Shown in pieces: positions 32,311 through 32,354 of a stretch of 32,354 nt of DNA. The DNA comes from RUG563 sp964549135 (GTDB taxonomy: Bacteria > Bacillota > Clostridia > Christensenellales > Aristaeellaceae). A model generated the notes under the pieces. It worked only from the letters and a program-made list of their open reading frames with translations. It was not told where the DNA came from and did no database searches. Where the stretch lies: assembly GCA_964549135.1 (NCBI GenBank), contig CAZJUJ010000029.1, positions 1 through 32,354 on the forward strand, given 5' to 3'. The position numbers were made by a program, and so were the translations under genes. Within the stretch, counting starts at the first letter, position 1, and every line of letters begins with the position of its first letter.

Positions 32311-32354
32311 ACATAGTTCACAGGCGAGTGATAGAATGAAGCTGCAACACTAAG

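Overview
The window looks like a chromosomal stretch of a moderately GC-rich Bacillota, most likely a gut-type Clostridia. The basis is the gene order (YerC-like regulator, pcrA, ligA; a PDZ/radical-SAM DUF512 protein, der, plsY), strong AGGAGG-type ribosome binding sites, sigma-A promoters with 16-18 bp spacers, and carbohydrate-scavenging genes (fucose, GH31, heparinase II/III). No 16S rRNA or taxon-specific marker is present, so the lineage is an inference.

Layout. 1-320: copy A of a palindromic, hairpin-rich intergenic element. 322-4180 (minus): an L-fucose unit, fucA-fucI, a terminator, then fucO with its own promoter. 4304-5158 (plus): a divergent AraC-type regulator. 5180-6289: two minisatellite-like arrays built from 27-bp and 30-bp modules; the second has an exact 57-bp period and begins with a copy of the 3' end of the araC gene. 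6529-6613: tRNA-Leu(GAG) with a consensus promoter and a terminator. 7074-12010: a second AraC regulator (minus) divergent from a HAD hydrolase, FAD oxidoreductase and glycerol-1-phosphate-dehydrogenase-like operon. Codon use here is more mixed than in the neighbours, and a perfect 10-bp inverted repeat sits between the divergent genes. 12551-14870: a flavin-reductase-like gene and a GH31 glycosidase, each with its own promoter. 14896-15395: copy B of the palindromic element, inverted relative to copy A.

15432-17225 (minus): a DMT-type transporter and a DUF89 phosphatase. 17462-20739 (plus): DUF512 protein, der, plsY and a terminator. 20954-23673 (minus): an uncharacterised protein, an RluA-type pseudouridine synthase and a Cof-type phosphatase behind one promoter. 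23866-28471 (minus): YerC-like regulator, pcrA and ligA. 28642-31292 (plus): a hexapeptide acetyltransferase overlapping a heparinase II/III-family protein without a signal peptide. 31412-32354: AT-rich, degraded sequence with a frameshifted secreted-protein gene and a truncated SH3-domain fragment.

Together, the first half is an accessory sugar-utilisation region (fucose to lactaldehyde to propanediol, alpha-glycoside hydrolysis, and an unassigned oxidoreductase operon), and the second half is mostly housekeeping. The observations most worth following are the palindromic element family, the 57-bp arrays that captured a gene end, and the HAD/FAD/G1PDH-like operon, whose substrate I cannot name.
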